Origin: Caryophanales bacterium
GTDB taxonomy: Bacteria; Bacillota_I; Bacilli_A; RFN20; CAG-826
NCBI GenBank assembly: GCA_028726925.1
Contig: JAQYPI010000102.1
Span: 1-21,609 of the forward strand
Length of the DNA: 21,609 bases
Direction of reading: 5' to 3'
Below are positions 14,364 to 21,609 of the stretch, one piece after another (position 1 is the first letter of the stretch; every line of letters starts with the position of its first letter). The notes below the pieces were generated by a model, which saw nothing but the letters and a program-made list of their open reading frames with translations, searched no databases and was not told the DNA's origin. The position numbers and the translations under genes were made by a program.

Positions 14364-16100
14364 ATTACAACCGAGTTTTGGGAATCCGCGTCCAAGGACA
14401 TGCCCCTACCAGAGCACCCGAATCCTCAGTTCCAGCGCGATCTTTTCCTTTCCCTGAACGGCCTATGGGATTTTGAGATAAACCAAGACGAATTGCCCCC
14501 ATCGGAATATACCCGCCAGATATTAGTTCCGTTTGCCGTTGAAACGCTCGCAAGCGGCATCCAAGAAACCGTTTCCGCGAAGGACGTCCTCCATTATCGG
14601 AAACGTTTTTCCTTGCCTTTTTCGTTTGCTTCGAAACGAGTCCTTCTCCATTTCGAGGCGGTCGATCAGATTTGCTCCGTGACTCTCAATGGGCGGTTGC
14701 TTGGGACCCACGCGGGCGGTTATCTCCCGTTTTCTTTCGATATCACGGACGATCTCGCAGAAGAGAATGAGTTGATCGTTACGGTCAAAGACGATGTGGA
14801 AAGCGACGTCTATCCCCGAGGCAAGCAGGCGAAAAAAGGTCATGGCATTTGGTACACCCCGACAAGCGGAATTTATCAAACCGTTTGGCTTGAGGCGGTC
14901 CATGAGGATCGGGTCGAATCGATTTCCATGCATCCTGACCCCAAAACCGCGACGCTTTCCCTCGACTTTTCGCTTCAAGGGAATCCCTATCCTTTGAACG
15001 TGCGATTGTTCGATGGCGAAACCCTGGCGGGAGAAGCGACCATCAAAGAAGGAAATCATATAGACGTCCCCGTTGCTTTGCCCCTTCGCTTATGGAGCCC
15101 CGAAGAGCCAAACCTCTATCGCATCGAAATTGCCGCCAAAGAAGACCGGGTTCATTCCTATTGCGCCTTCCGCACGTTTGGGAAGGCGTTCTGGCATGGC
15201 CACCCCGTCTTCGCCCTCAACGGGAAACCCTATTTCTTGAAAGGGGTCCTCGATCAGGGCTATGCCCCGGAAAGCGGCCTGACTCCCGTCAGCGAAGAGG
15301 CGATGGTCCATGATATCCGCCTCGCCAAGGAATATGGCTTCAACATGATTCGAAAGCACATCAAGGTCGAGCCGATGCGCTGGTACGCTTTGTGCGATTC
15401 CTTGGGCATCATTGTCTTTCAGGATTTCATCAATGGGGGAGGCCCCTATTCCTTGTATTTAATGGGTTTGGGTACCTTTCTTTCCCCAAAATGGGATGAT
15501 AAAACCGCTTCCTTTCAACGTCGCGTTGGACGGAAGAACCCGGCTTCCCGGGAAGAGTTCCGAAAAGAATTCATCCCCTTCATTCGACGTTTTCAGAACG
15601 TTCCTTCCTTGGCTGGGTGGACCATCTTCAATGAGGCCTGGGGCCAGTTTGATAGCGATCAATTCCTCGCCATCCTTCGCCAAGAAGATCCGACGCGTTT
15701 GATTGACCAGAATTCCGGGTGGTGCGACCAAGGCAACGGCGATTTCGACTCCCACCACATCTATTTCCGAAAAGTCCGACTTCGCCCTTCCACGAAACGA
15801 ATTCTTTCCCTGAGCGAATTCGGCGGCTTTTCCTTGTCGTTGAAGGATCATTCCTGGAGCAAGCGCGTATTCGGGTATAAACGGTTTCGGGACATTTCAT
15901 CGCTCAATAGCGCCATCGAAAAGCTTTTCGACAAAGAAATCATTCCCGCGAAAGAACAAGGGCTTTCCCTCATCGTCTACACCCAACTCACGGACGTGGA
16001 AGAGGAAACGAATGGCCTTGTTACTTATGATCGAAAAGTGCAAAAGGTGGACCCCATGCGTTTGAATTTGAAAATGAAGGAGCTTGATTACCATGATTAA
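14361..16100 (+). CDS. Glycoside hydrolase family 2 protein (beta-galactosidase-like)
   Basis: This is a retaining beta-glycosidase, cytoplasmic because it has no signal peptide. It has 579 residues. The N-terminal sugar-binding jelly roll is about 25-160 (NGLWDFEI, then HAGGYLPFSFDITD), an immunoglobulin-like domain about 165-260, and the TIM barrel from about 270. The acid/base is Glu425 in FNEAWGQF and the nucleophile Glu486 in LSEFGG. The NGLVTYDRK segment lacks the NxK motif of beta-glucuronidases, so glucuronides are an unlikely substrate; the actual sugar is unknown. ATG 14361 is chosen over an upstream in-frame ATG (14319) because the -10 box lies between them and the domain begins after 14361. 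The end overlaps the HAD gene by 8 nt, suggesting coupled expression. Confidence 0.9.
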   Translation: MITTEFWESASKDMPLPEHPNPQFQRDLFLSLNGLWDFEINQDELPPSEYTRQILVPFAVETLASGIQETVSAKDVLHYRKRFSLPFSFASKRVLLHFEAVDQICSVTLNGRLLGTHAGGYLPFSFDITDDLAEENELIVTVKDDVESDVYPRGKQAKKGHGIWYTPTSGIYQTVWLEAVHEDRVESISMHPDPKTATLSLDFSLQGNPYPLNVRLFDGETLAGEATIKEGNHIDVPVALPLRLWSPEEPNLYRIEIAAKEDRVHSYCAFRTFGKAFWHGHPVFALNGKPYFLKGVLDQGYAPESGLTPVSEEAMVHDIRLAKEYGFNMIRKHIKVEPMRWYALCDSLGIIVFQDFINGGGPYSLYLMGLGTFLSPKWDDKTASFQRRVGRKNPASREEFRKEFIPFIRRFQNVPSLAGWTIFNEAWGQFDSDQFLAILRQEDPTRLIDQNSGWCDQGNGDFDSHHIYFRKVRLRPSTKRILSLSEFGGFSLSLKDHSWSKRVFGYKRFRDISSLNSAIEKLFDKEIIPAKEQGLSLIVYTQLTDVEEETNGLVTYDRKVQKVDPMRLNLKMKELDYHD

Positions 16101-16872
16101 GGCAGCGTTCTTTGATGTCGACAACACCCTCTATTCGTGGAAGAAAAAGGAGTTCGTCCCTTCCGGAATCGAAAGCATCAAAGCCATTCAGAAAAAGGAA
16201 GTGAAGGTGTTTCTTTGCTCTTCAAGACCTTACCACTCTTTGAAAGAGTTCGGGTGCTTTTCCCTCGGGATTGATTGGGATGGTTGGGTTGGTTCCTCCG
16301 GTGGCGTTGCCGCTTATCGGAACAAAGTCCTTTACCAAGAGGTTTTGGATTACTCGGTCGGCAAACGTTTCGTCGCTTTCGCGAAGAATCATGGCCTCAT
16401 GGCCCAAGTGGTCACCCCAAAAACGCGGTATTACTTCGCGGAACCAAACGAATACCACGCGGAATACGTGAGTTCCTTTTCGGAGCCCTATGCCCCGGTT
16501 CGCCCGTTCCACCGCGGGACGTTGATTAGCTTTCTCTTGTTTGCCCCGGAATCCATCGACGAGGAAATGAAACGTTCCTTCCCCGAGCTTCATTTCTTCC
16601 GCTTCCATCCCTATGCGGTGGATGTCATGCCCGTCCCGCACAGCAAAGGGCGTGGCCTGGCCGCCATCTTGAAGGCATTGGGCCTATCGGCCGATGAGGC
16701 GATCGGCTTCGGTGATGATGACGCGGACATCGACATGCTGGACGGCCTAACCCATTTCGTTGCGATGGGCAATGGCAAGGAACACGTGAAGGAAGCCGCG
16801 GAATTCGTGACGACGCCCATTGATGAAGACGGCATAAAAACCGGGCTTGCTCATTACGGCTTGCTTGATTAA
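16093..16872 (+). CDS. Cof-type HAD-IIB family hydrolase (sugar-phosphate phosphatase-like)
   Basis: This is a cytoplasmic phosphatase of the haloacid dehalogenase superfamily with a C2-type cap. It has 259 residues, as expected. Motif I is DVDNT with nucleophile Asp8 and acid/base Asp10. Motif II is the Ser of CSSRP, motif III is Lys in HSKGRGLAAILKALG, and motif IV is GDDDADIDML (207-216), where the usual GDGxND has become GDDDAD. I start at ATG 16093, which has AAGGAG at 16077-16082; an in-frame TTG at 16084 sits almost on that site and is unlikely. It overlaps the GH2 gene by 8 nt, so it may dephosphorylate a sugar phosphate from that pathway; the substrate cannot be read from sequence. 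A bidirectional terminator follows. Confidence 0.9.
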   Translation: MIKAAFFDVDNTLYSWKKKEFVPSGIESIKAIQKKEVKVFLCSSRPYHSLKEFGCFSLGIDWDGWVGSSGGVAAYRNKVLYQEVLDYSVGKRFVAFAKNHGLMAQVVTPKTRYYFAEPNEYHAEYVSSFSEPYAPVRPFHRGTLISFLLFAPESIDEEMKRSFPELHFFRFHPYAVDVMPVPHSKGRGLAAILKALGLSADEAIGFGDDDADIDMLDGLTHFVAMGNGKEHVKEAAEFVTTPIDEDGIKTGLAHYGLLD

Positions 16873-16893
16873 AAAAGGGGGTGCCCCCCTTTT
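16871..16893. terminator. Bidirectional intrinsic terminator
   Basis: AAAAGGGGG (16873-16881) pairs with CCCCCTTTT (16885-16893) around a 3-nt loop. It gives a T-run on the plus strand and a six-T run on the minus strand, so it serves both converging genes. It overlaps the stop codon of the 5'-nucleotidase. Confidence 0.85.
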
Positions 16894-18481
16894 ATTTGTA
16901 TAGATCGAATCCGTTTGCGGTTCCAGATACCGAGGAAGAAATGAGCGTTCCTCCCAAGCGGTTTTTGATATACCGTGCGGTGATGTCGACGGGGAAATCG
17001 TTTTCGATTCCCAAGATGTTTTCCTCGTTCGCAGCCGATGGGAAATAGTTGCAATTCTTGTGACGGTCCTGATGGAAATAGAGGTAGTCGATGACGCCGA
17101 TTGTGTACATTTCGCCATCATTGAGGGTCGCATAGGTTTCCCTATCCCCGGTGTATGTGGAGTTGTGCGAGGCCTCGGCTTTGATTTCCCGCCCCGTGGC
17201 TTTTGCGAATACGATGCTGTTCATGAACGGGGTAGCCTTATAGAGTTTCCCATAGGTGATTTCCCCGGAATATAGCGGCGCTCTTTGGGAGTTTTCCATG
17301 GTGACGACGAGATCGGGGTATTTGCTTTTGTATTCTTCGTAAATGGCTTTGCATCCGAGTCGGGCCACGGCAGAATTGTCGATGGTGCCTCCCGTCAAGG
17401 TGCCGAGAACCTCGTTCGTTTTGGCGTTGAAATCATCGTCGAGATAGCGGTCGATGATCGTTCGGATCGCGGGATCCTCCGGGAAATCTTCCGGCGCGGC
17501 GATTGCGGCTGCGTTGGACGGAACGACCCCATCTTCGGAAATGGTAAGTTCAAAATAGGAATAGCCCCTGCCGTTATAGCCTCCGTTCACGACGGGAACT
17601 CCATCGTAGGTTTGGTATTCCTTTTGGTGGTTGTGCCCGCCGAACGAGCCGTCGATGAAATCTTTCAAAGAGATGTTCATCGCCGTTGTGTTCATGACTG
17701 TGGCTTGGTCATGAAGGACGTTGACCACGATTTGGGCTCCTTGGTTTTTCAGGGCGATGGCTTCCTTCTCGATGACCGGGAGGGGGTCGACGAAATCAAG
17801 GTCTTGCACGATTCGTGCTTGGATGGAAGTGGTCTGGCCCTGGCCGATGTTGCCGATGATGCCAATCTTGACGCCGTCTTTTTCAATCATGGCCGAGGGC
17901 AAAGAATGTTCCCATCTCGTTTCCGTCCCGTAATAGTTGATGTTCCCCGCGAGGGTGGGGAATTTGGCCGAATCGATGAGGCTTTGCAAGGCGTCGATTC
18001 CGTAGTCGAAATCATGGTTTCCCAAGGTCATCGCGGAAAAGGGAACCGCTCCCATCGCATCCACGATGAGATGCCCACGGTTGCTGTTGGATTCCCAAGA
18101 TCCTTGGAACATGTCGCCCGCGCTCAAGACAATGGTGTGGTCGGGATCCTCGTCGACCTTCGATTTTAGGAAGGAAAAGAGACTCGATAGCCCGACTTCG
18201 TAACCGGTGGGCACGATGCTGCCGTGAAAATCGTTCACGCAGTAGAAACGAAAGGTTTTGGCTTCGCCTTCGTAAGAACTCGGTTCCTCGGAAGGAATCG
18301 ATTCCGAAGAAGAGGAATCTTCCGTTAGCGATATTTCGGAAGAAGATGCGGTTTCTTCTTCGTTTGTCGAGGAAGAATCTGAAGAGGGGCGGCCTACCCC
18401 GAGGGAGCAAGACGCCAGCAAGACGGCGAGGCTCAAAAGACAAATGTGCTGGAAGGGGCTTTTTTTCTTTGTGGTTTGCAT
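16892..18481 (-). CDS. Lipoprotein 5'-nucleotidase/metallophosphoesterase (UshA/YfkN-like)
   Basis: This is a surface enzyme that removes phosphate from nucleotides outside the cell, yielding nucleosides and phosphate for uptake. It has 529 residues. The signal peptide ends in the lipobox LASC, with Cys25 the lipidated residue. Residues 26-72 are a Ser/Glu-rich, low-complexity tether. The metallophosphoesterase domain follows, with metal ligands in NDFHG (Asp84, His86), GDMFQGS (Asp123), GNHDFDYG (Asn155, His156), LHDQ and GGHNH. The C-terminal 5'-nucleotidase domain (about 345-529) contains MENSQRAPLYSGEITYGKLY. The UDP-sugar, nucleotide or other phosphoester preference cannot be decided. 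There is no ribosome-binding site; a -10 box lies 6 nt before the ATG. It is divergent from the patatin gene with only 25 bp between starts. Confidence 0.92.
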   Translation of the reverse strand: MQTTKKKSPFQHICLLSLAVLLASCSLGVGRPSSDSSSTNEEETASSSEISLTEDSSSSESIPSEEPSSYEGEAKTFRFYCVNDFHGSIVPTGYEVGLSSLFSFLKSKVDEDPDHTIVLSAGDMFQGSWESNSNRGHLIVDAMGAVPFSAMTLGNHDFDYGIDALQSLIDSAKFPTLAGNINYYGTETRWEHSLPSAMIEKDGVKIGIIGNIGQGQTTSIQARIVQDLDFVDPLPVIEKEAIALKNQGAQIVVNVLHDQATVMNTTAMNISLKDFIDGSFGGHNHQKEYQTYDGVPVVNGGYNGRGYSYFELTISEDGVVPSNAAAIAAPEDFPEDPAIRTIIDRYLDDDFNAKTNEVLGTLTGGTIDNSAVARLGCKAIYEEYKSKYPDLVVTMENSQRAPLYSGEITYGKLYKATPFMNSIVFAKATGREIKAEASHNSTYTGDRETYATLNDGEMYTIGVIDYLYFHQDRHKNCNYFPSAANEENILGIENDFPVDITARYIKNRLGGTLISSSVSGTANGFDLYK

Positions 18482-18487
18482 GAAACT

Positions 18488-18493
18488 ATCTTA
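18488..18493 (-). promoter_or_regulatory. Putative -10 of the 5'-nucleotidase gene
   Basis: TAAGAT reads on the minus strand at 18493-18488, 6 nt before the ATG, and abuts the 17-bp palindrome. The expected -35 position (TAGGTT) is poor, so activation by a bound regulator is possible. Confidence 0.4.
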
Positions 18494-18510
18494 CCATTAC
18501 TTAGTAATGG
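18494..18510. promoter_or_regulatory. 17-bp perfect palindrome between divergent genes (putative operator)
   Basis: CCATTACT-T-AGTAATGG is a perfect inverted repeat. It lies directly upstream of the 5'-nucleotidase -10 and covers the ATG (18507) of the patatin gene. The position suits a dimeric regulator acting on both genes; the regulator is not in the window. Confidence 0.5.
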
Positions 18511-19382
18511 AACCTACACAAATTCACCCATTCGCCCTCGTGAGCCAAGGCGGTGGGGCTCGAGGCGCGTTTACCGCAGGCGTTCAAGACGTTCTCCTTC
18601 GCGAGAAGATTCGCTTTTCCTATGTTATCGGGACGAGCGCCGGCGCCCTCAATAACGTCGACTTCGTTTCCGAGGATCCCGGACGGAGCAAAATCGTGAC
18701 AACGGAGATTCTCGGCGACAAGAAATTCCTTTCCTTGCACAACCTCGTCCACAAGAAGGGCTTGTTCGATTTCCATTACCTCACAAACGAGCTTCCCCAG
18801 TCCAAACTTCCTTTCGATTTCGAGATGTTCAAGAATTCGCCAACGAGGTATGTCTGTGCCGCGACGTCCGTCGAAACGGGTGAGGCCGTCTATTTCGAAA
18901 AAGGAATCGCCAGCGATATTTGGGCGGCGATTTCTGCTTCGGCATCCTTGCCTTTGCTGAATCCGCCCGTCCTCATCGATGGCAAACGCTATCTCGATGG
19001 AGGGCCTGTCGCTCCCATTCCCTTCCGCCAAGCCATCGCGGAGGGATACGACCGAATCGTGGTCATCCTGACTAGAACCCGCGATTATCGGAAAAAGCCT
19101 AAGATGAACCCGGCGCAAGCCGCTTTGGCCAAAACCCAATTCCGAAAAGATAAAGCCTTTTTAAAGGCTTATCTAAAGTGGAATGCCGTCTATAATAAAG
19201 ATATGGAAGACCTCCTTCTCCTTGAGAAGCAAGGTAAGGCCTTCATCATCGCGCCATCCGAGCCGATTACCATCTCCAAAACCGAGCGAAGCCCCAAGAA
19301 GCTCGTCCCGATTTACGAACGAGGGGTTGCGGACATGGAGACCCTTCTACCGGATTTAAAGAAATTCCTCTCCTATGAATAA
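18507..19382 (+). CDS. Patatin-like phospholipase
   Basis: This is a serine acyl hydrolase of the bacterial patatin family (RssA/YjjU type), likely acting on phospholipids or lysophospholipids at the inner face of the membrane. It has 291 residues. GGGARG (15-20) forms the oxyanion hole, Ser44 in GTSAG is the nucleophile, and Asp164 in DGG completes the Ser-Asp dyad. No signal peptide or membrane segment is present. The start ATG 18507 is chosen because the family begins a few residues before the oxyanion loop; in-frame ATGs at 18480 and 18444 would extend into the neighbouring promoter and gene. No ribosome-binding site is seen; TACCAT (18492-18497), 9 nt before the ATG, could be a -10. It overlaps the RluA gene by 8 nt. 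Confidence 0.9.
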   Translation: MEPTQIHPFALVSQGGGARGAFTAGVQDVLLREKIRFSYVIGTSAGALNNVDFVSEDPGRSKIVTTEILGDKKFLSLHNLVHKKGLFDFHYLTNELPQSKLPFDFEMFKNSPTRYVCAATSVETGEAVYFEKGIASDIWAAISASASLPLLNPPVLIDGKRYLDGGPVAPIPFRQAIAEGYDRIVVILTRTRDYRKKPKMNPAQAALAKTQFRKDKAFLKAYLKWNAVYNKDMEDLLLLEKQGKAFIIAPSEPITISKTERSPKKLVPIYERGVADMETLLPDLKKFLSYE

Positions 19383-20469
19383 GAACGACAAGAAAAGCGA
19401 AAGAACATCGACGAAAGGCCTCGTCGATCGGAAGATGATCACGGAGTGGTCCGTTTACAAAGAGACCACCCTGATGGATTTTTTGCTTTTCAAGATGGGC
19501 GAATCGAAACGGAAAACCGTCAAATCGCTTCTTTCACACCATCAAGTCGCGGTGGGCGGGGTCCCGGTTTCCCAATTCGACTTCCGCCTTTATCCCGAGG
19601 ACGTCGTGACGGTTTCTAAGCGTCCCATTGCCAAGAGGGAGGTTCGCAAGCTTCCCATCCTTTTCGAAGACGACGACATCCTGGCCTTGGATAAGCCTTC
19701 TGGATTATTAAGCGTCGCGACGGAGAGAGAAAAAGGGAGGACCGCTTATCGCCTCGTAAGCGACTATCTGGTCGCCAAGGACCGCAAAGCGAGGGCTTTC
19801 GTGGTCCATCGCTTGGACGAAGACACCTCGGGCGTTTTAGTGTTCGCCAAAAACATCGAGACGAGAGAAGCGTTGCAACACGCCTGGCAAAGCGTCGTGA
19901 CGAAACGGTATTACTACGCGATCGTCGAAGGGCAAATGGAAGAAAAAGAGGCGACCCTCAAGGATTATCTTGCCCAAGACAATTTTCAGCTCGTCTATGT
20001 CACGCGGAACAAGGAAAAGGGCAAGCTCGCCATCACCCATTACAAAACCATCGCGGAACGTGGGTCGTTTTCCTTGCTGGATATCGCTCTTGATTCCGGC
20101 AGGAAGAACCAGATTCGCGTTCAGCTCGGGGCAAAAGGGCATTACATCATCGGGGACGATAAATACGGCGAACCGGCTGACCCCATCAAACGCCTTGGCT
20201 TGCATGCATATGAGCTCGCTTTCACGAATCCTTTGACGGGGAAGGCTTACGACATCAAATCCCCCATGCCAAAAGCTTTCAAGCAGATGTTCTTCGAGAA
20301 GAGCATTCTGGCGGCAAAAGCGGAGGCGGAGAAAAAGCAAAAAGACAAAGAAAACACGCGGCCGACCCGCAGTCAAACGAAGATTTCCCTCGGGAAAAAG
20401 CGGCAGCAAGCCAAAGAAGCGCGTTTCGGAGGAAGCCATACGAAGAAAGGGGCCCATGGGAAACGCTAG
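19375..20469 (+). CDS. RluA family pseudouridine synthase with basic C-terminal tail
   Basis: This enzyme isomerises uridine to pseudouridine in rRNA or tRNA. It has 364 residues. An S4 RNA-binding domain lies at about 30-85 (KRKTVKSLLSHHQVAVGG). The catalytic domain follows, with the diagnostic HRLDEDTSG (145-153) containing catalytic Asp148. The GRKNQIRVQLG block and the HAYELAFTNPLTG end complete it. Residues from about 318 on are a Lys/Arg-rich tail of some 45 residues, probably disordered and RNA-binding. The exact target uridine (RluC, RluD or tRNA type) cannot be told. The start overlaps the patatin stop by 8 nt and has no clear ribosome-binding site; ATG 19435 (Met21) is an alternative. 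The end overlaps the next gene by 14 nt. Confidence 0.92.
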   Translation: MNKNDKKSERTSTKGLVDRKMITEWSVYKETTLMDFLLFKMGESKRKTVKSLLSHHQVAVGGVPVSQFDFRLYPEDVVTVSKRPIAKREVRKLPILFEDDDILALDKPSGLLSVATEREKGRTAYRLVSDYLVAKDRKARAFVVHRLDEDTSGVLVFAKNIETREALQHAWQSVVTKRYYYAIVEGQMEEKEATLKDYLAQDNFQLVYVTRNKEKGKLAITHYKTIAERGSFSLLDIALDSGRKNQIRVQLGAKGHYIIGDDKYGEPADPIKRLGLHAYELAFTNPLTGKAYDIKSPMPKAFKQMFFEKSILAAKAEAEKKQKDKENTRPTRSQTKISLGKKRQQAKEARFGGSHTKKGAHGKR

Positions 20470-21609
20470 ATACTGGCTCCTTAAACTCCGGGAATCGTTT
20501 TTCTCGGCCCTTCCCATCGCGATTGTCATCGTGGCGTTTTTCCTCGTGGCTCGATTCGGCGTTCCACAGGGCTATTTCCCCGCGGAGTTCATGCTGACCG
20601 ATACGGATATCTATTCCTTTTTGATCGCCGCGGTCATGATCGTGGTGGGGATGACTTTGTTCAACGTCGGGACGGAACAGTCCATGAGCGAAATCGGGGT
20701 CCAAATCGGCGGGTCCCTCATGCAAAAGAAGAATTTTTTCTTCGTCATCGCCATGACCTTCATCCTCGGGGTCCTTGTCACGGTCGCCGAACCTGACCTC
20801 TCCGTTTTGAGCGGCCAAATCGGGGTCGAGGAAACCGTCATCGTCTGGACCATCGGCATCGGCGTCGGAATCTTCTTGGTTGTCGGCGTTCTTCGCATTT
20901 TGTTCCATAAGAACCTGAACGTCTTGTTCCTCGCGTTTTACGGTCTGGCCTTTGCCCTCATTTATTTGATCGACCCGCGTTTCCTTCCGATTTGTTTCGA
21001 TTCGGGCGGGGTGACCACGGGCCCCGTCACCGTCCCCTTCCTTTTGGGCTTTGGCCTAGGATGCGCGGCGAGCCACCGCGGCAAAGGGAACGGAGGCGAT
21101 TCCTTTGGCCTTACGGCCTTGTGCTCCATCGGTCCGATCCTTTCCGTCATTTTGATTGCCATGATCATGAAATCGATGGGGAAGGAATTGCCCTTGATGA
21201 ACGAATATGCCGACCCTTTGTCTAAATTGACGGGGGACATGGGTACGAATTTCGGACACGCTTTGATTTCTACCTTGGGATCCGTGGCTCTGTCCGTCGG
21301 ACCCCTTCTCCTCTTTTTCCTCATCTATAATTTTTGCTTCCTGCGTCTTAAATGGACCAAAATCTTCCGCATCGTCTTGGGGATGGGGATCACCTATTGC
21401 GGCCTTGTTCTCTTCCTTTCCGCCGTGGAAGCGGGGTTCATGCCCATCGCTTCGAAACTGGGGCAGGGCCTAGGGTCGAAATCGAATCTGTTCTACCTCG
21501 CCGTCCTGCTTGGGGCTTGCTTTGGGATTTTTGGGGTGCTCGCAGAGCCTGCCGTGCACGTGTTGGTCCACCAAATCGAAGACGTGAGCGAAGGGGCTAT
21601 CCGTTCCCG
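20456..21609 (+). CDS. DUF1538 family integral membrane protein (partial, 3' end outside the window)
   Basis: This polytopic membrane protein is open to the window end (384 complete codons). The start ATG 20456 lies inside the end of the RluA gene in another frame, with GAAAGGGG at 20445-20452 as ribosome-binding site. At least nine hydrophobic segments can be seen. DSGGVTTGPVTVPF (from residue 182), the following GDSFGLTAL and GPILSV, and two copies of an AEP-containing element (VTVAEPDLSVL near 110 and GVLAEPAVHVL near 363) match the duplicated DUF1538 architecture as I know it. The family's function is not established; its repeat structure suggests a transporter-like fold. The overlap with the RluA gene implies cotranscription of patatin, RluA and this gene. 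Confidence 0.85.
   Translation, partial: MGNARYWLLKLRESFFSALPIAIVIVAFFLVARFGVPQGYFPAEFMLTDTDIYSFLIAAVMIVVGMTLFNVGTEQSMSEIGVQIGGSLMQKKNFFFVIAMTFILGVLVTVAEPDLSVLSGQIGVEETVIVWTIGIGVGIFLVVGVLRILFHKNLNVLFLAFYGLAFALIYLIDPRFLPICFDSGGVTTGPVTVPFLLGFGLGCAASHRGKGNGGDSFGLTALCSIGPILSVILIAMIMKSMGKELPLMNEYADPLSKLTGDMGTNFGHALISTLGSVALSVGPLLLFFLIYNFCFLRLKWTKIFRIVLGMGITYCGLVLFLSAVEAGFMPIASKLGQGLGSKSNLFYLAVLLGACFGIFGVLAEPAVHVLVHQIEDVSEGAIRS

Noticed and set aside
16084..16092. TTG start for the HAD gene
   Set aside because: It lies 1 nt from the AAGGAG site, too close to work, whereas ATG 16093 has 10-nt spacing and begins right at motif I.
17285..18169. 294-residue plus-strand frame antisense to the 5'-nucleotidase
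   Set aside because: The minus-strand gene has lipobox and all metal motifs; the antisense frame has no recognisable domain or ribosome-binding site.

Overview
The window is one contiguous stretch of bacterial chromosome with no tRNA, rRNA, CRISPR array or insertion sequence that I can recognise. Fifteen protein genes cover almost all of it; the longest gene-free gaps are about 155 bp (1719-1875 and 9071-9225). Shine-Dalgarno sites are of the AAAGGAGG type. TGA is used as a stop (oppC, copA) and TGG encodes Trp, so the code is standard. The peptide-transporter ATPases carry large charged coiled-coil insertions of a kind I associate with Mollicutes and related uncultured Bacilli. OppD also has the cysteine-free Gram-positive C-terminus, and an HrcA-type CIRCE operator is present. 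I infer an uncultured, moderately GC-rich Bacilli (Tenericutes-like, probably host-gut) lineage, with moderate confidence.

Layout. (1) 1-8578: an oligopeptide ABC transporter, oppA (3' part)-oppB-oppC-oppD-oppF. A hairpin and a probable internal promoter lie between oppA and oppB, and a strong terminator follows oppF. All four complete subunits are larger than usual, above all OppC, which carries about 400 extra extracytoplasmic residues. (2) 8584-9070: ybaK, a Cys-tRNA(Pro) deacylase gene. (3) 9132-9672: an orphan small gene whose ribosome-binding site is buried in a predicted hairpin. (4) 9676-10261: hsp20 with two CIRCE-like operators flanking its promoter. (5) 10286-13110: a copper-efflux operon copA-copZ-csoR with a perfect CsoR-type palindrome at its start. 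(6) 13107-16872: an M24 aminopeptidase on the minus strand, divergent from a GH2 glycosidase-HAD phosphatase pair on the plus strand. (7) 16892-20469 and on: a lipoprotein 5'-nucleotidase on the minus strand, divergent from patatin phospholipase-RluA pseudouridine synthase-DUF1538 membrane protein. A 17-bp palindrome sits between the divergent starts, and the last gene runs off the window.

How the genes work together. The Opp system imports peptides, which cytoplasmic peptidases such as the M24 enzyme could degrade. The GH2 enzyme and the HAD phosphatase overlap by 8 nt and look translationally coupled, suggesting a small sugar-salvage role. CopA, CopZ and CsoR form a self-regulated copper export unit. 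The surface 5'-nucleotidase would release nucleosides and phosphate outside the cell. Several single genes have a -10-like box only 6-9 nt before the ATG and no convincing ribosome-binding site, which suggests leaderless transcripts.
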